A stretch of DNA of 64,000 bases from Flectonema sp. DT1601. Taxonomy: Eukaryota; Euglenozoa; Diplonemea; Diplonemida; Diplonemidae. The notes below the pieces were generated by a model. That model did no database searches. It saw only the letters and a list, made by a program, of their open reading frames with translations, and was not told where the DNA came from. The position numbers were made by a program, and so were the translations under genes. How positions within the stretch are numbered: position 1 is the stretch's first letter; each line of letters starts with the position of its first letter. The stretch is taken from NCBI GenBank assembly GCA_964019425.1, contig OZ025806.1, positions 925,374 to 989,373 on the forward strand, in the 5' to 3' direction. Positions 62,445 to 64,000 of this stretch are shown in pieces.

Positions 62445-63719
62445 ACAACTAGCACTATTGTCAGCCCTTGAACTACTAGAGGAGAATCTTCATGTTGTTT
62501 CGCGCGGCGTGATTCATATTTTCAGTGATTGTCAGTCGGCGCTTGCCTCCCTGTATAGGGGGCCATCCAGGCAGTCATCATCAACAAATCGTGAGATTTT
62601 TGAACGCTCAGTGCTTCTTGATAGGCTGTTGATTTTCCAGCATGTCCCATCTCATTGTGGCATTGCAGGGAATGAACTGGATGATACACTGGCAAAGAAG
62701 GCAGCCCTGCAATCAGTTGACCCTGAACTGACTCCGTATGATTTCAGGATGGCTCAATGTTGTATTAAGACAAGCAAATTGGAAGGCTATGGGTACTGTG
62801 GACTCTTCGCATTCATACAGCAAAGCGACTCTAGGATCTGGCCCTCAACGTTTCCTTCCCTGTCTCACTAGGGGGCAGGAGGGCAGGAGGTGGAATTGTC
62901 TCGTCTGCGAACCTCTCACCACAGGCTTGTAAAGCTACCGAGGGTCACTGCGGGTTTTAAATGTTGTCTGTTCTGTGGCTTTCAGGGTAAAGCAAACCAT
63001 GAGATTTCCGACACCTGATGATGAGCTCTCTCTGGATATGTTCTTTCGAACCGAATGGCAGCCTTTCACTTTGTTATTGATCAGCAAGCTTGACAATCAT
63101 CTTAAAGAGTTATCTGACAATCCGTTGCTGTTGAAGTTTCCGCTTCAGGGTATTTTTGTGAGGAAGAAACTAATCACGCACGTCGAAAGGAAAACAAGTT
63201 TCTCGTTGCTGGGTTCTGATGTGAAGAAATATGTTATGGAACTTATTGATAACGCTTATAAAGCTACCGATTTAAATGTTGTTATTGACGACCTTTCTAT
63301 GGTTAATGTGCTGGTCAATCCTAGCTGGTCGGAATCCAAGCTTTCTAAGTTCCTCTCTCGCCTAAGTCGCCTCCTGCGACGTAATCCCCGATATTGATAA
63401 AGAACGTCTCTTTCCTTTAGTGTAATTCCTTATTTTATTTTATTAGTATCATTTCTCTTTCTTATCATTACTTTATTTCTTATTTTCTGATCTAATGTGG
63501 CGTGTTCTCCCTCTCTTTGACGAAAATTGGCGTTATCAGCCGTCTCTAACACTGTCTGCTCGCGTGGACGGTGGGTTTAGATAGTCATTTGTTCCAGGTT
63601 ATTCTACGTCTCTTATCGTCTGTGAGAGTCTCACGGTTGCTGGTAGCGATATAACTGTTACTCTGTGAGCTTTTCCTGGCTTTTGGCTTCCTAGGCTTCG
63701 TAAATAAATAAATAAAAAT
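62445..63719 (+). mobile_element. 5'-truncated LINE with RNase H domain and short-repeat tail
   Basis: Starts within an RNase H domain: LSALELLEENLHVV, IHIFSDCQSALASLY (catalytic Asp) and VPSHCGIAGNELDDTLAKKAA (His and Asp). In another frame it continues LSRLRTSHHRLVKLP and CCLFCG, the LINE C-terminal basic helix and knuckle. The next frame (62975-63397) carries VKQTMRFPTPDDELSLDMF and a basic end. There are at least two frame shifts, so it is inactive. The 3' end is (AAAT)n at 63702-63716, as left by target-primed reverse transcription. Presence of RNase H fits I/Jockey/Tad-like groups. The conserved SGNH leader follows at once. Confidence 0.75.
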
Positions 63720-63758
63720 CATTTTCACAGTTTAAGGGGGGATTGACGCCCTTGTTAT

Positions 63759-64000
63759 ATGATATTTTTAAGCTGCAGGGTAACTGTGATATTCATCGCC
63801 TTCGATGTAGTAACCATATTGTTTTTACATTCCCAAATGTCTGAAGATAATAAACAGCTGCAACAACCTGCGACAAGCTTCTTAAAGTCTAAAGAGAAAA
63901 CTGAGAAGAGAATAACTGTGAAAGACATATCGAGAAAAGTAGCGGATCAGAATTATACAATACGAACAGAGGAGATGTCAGACACGGAAGTAGCAACAGA
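63759..64000 (+). CDS. SGNH/PC-esterase-like protein, copy 4, cut by window edge
   Basis: Open for 80 codons to the edge. MIFLSCRVTVIFIAFDVVTI is the signal-anchor. The stem is shorter (SFLKSKEKTEKRITVKD), then DQNYTIRTEEMSDTEVATE matches copies 1 and 3 just before the catalytic domain. The 5' flank (63721-63758, TTTTCACAGTTTAAGG...GCCCTTGTTATATG) matches the flanks of copies 1 and 3, which supports this start. The rest lies outside the window. Confidence 0.75.
   Translation, partial: MIFLSCRVTVIFIAFDVVTILFLHSQMSEDNKQLQQPATSFLKSKEKTEKRITVKDISRKVADQNYTIRTEEMSDTEVAT

Overview
The window looks like nuclear DNA of a unicellular eukaryote. It is A+T-rich, has many poly-A/poly-T tracts, and has compact eukaryote-only genes. 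Every intact host gene lies on the + strand across 64 kb; the only minus-strand coding belongs to transposable elements. Many start codons follow a polypyrimidine run and an AG. This fits polycistronic transcription with spliced-leader trans-splicing. Short conventional GT-AG introns (70-131 nt, one of 440 nt) interrupt at least six genes. A WW/zinc-finger protein carries a short repeat that I associate with euglenozoan (kinetoplastid/diplonemid) proteins. My best guess is a euglenozoan that has kept cis-introns; a perkinsid or dinoflagellate relative is the main alternative. No rRNA or tRNA gene was recognised to settle this.

Region 1 (1-13 kb) holds housekeeping-type genes: an EF-hand plus twin ubiquitin-like protein, the ESCRT factor VTA1, the rRNA-processing factor UTP14, the WW/C2H2 repeat protein, and a four-exon all-helical protein. 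Region 2 (13-23 kb) is accessory and decayed. It contains a broken gene for a secreted Cys-rich repeat protein, two arrays of one 12-bp minisatellite, two copies of a PDZ-gene-derived repeat, a Gln-rich fragment, the end of a minus-strand LINE, a membrane-anchor tail, a 20-bp minisatellite and very long poly-T. Region 3 (23-34.4 kb) has serine palmitoyltransferase subunit 2, a tubulin-type cytosolic carboxypeptidase, a PPR-like protein and a DDX20/Gemin3-like helicase.

Region 4 (34.6-46.5 kb) is a tandem segmental duplication. Each unit carries a secreted protein of unknown function followed by a secreted TIM-barrel glycosidase-like protein (DUF6259-like). A 1.8-kb DNA transposon with TIRs of about 165 bp sits in the first unit only, so the second unit preserves the empty target site. 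The 283-aa proteins are identical between units, while the glycosidases differ in patches around the presumed active site.

Region 5 (47-64 kb) holds a polytopic membrane protein, a GT8-like type II glycosyltransferase, UDP-glucose 4-epimerase, a basic coiled-coil protein, and a tandem array of SGNH/PC-esterase-like type II membrane proteins. The array has three complete copies, one decayed copy and one cut by the window edge. A ubiquitin-like gene lies inside the array, and a 5'-truncated LINE lies just before the last copy. GalE, the GT8-like enzyme, the SGNH esterases and the secreted glycosidases all fit making, decorating or digesting glycans in the secretory pathway, but nothing here shows that they act together.
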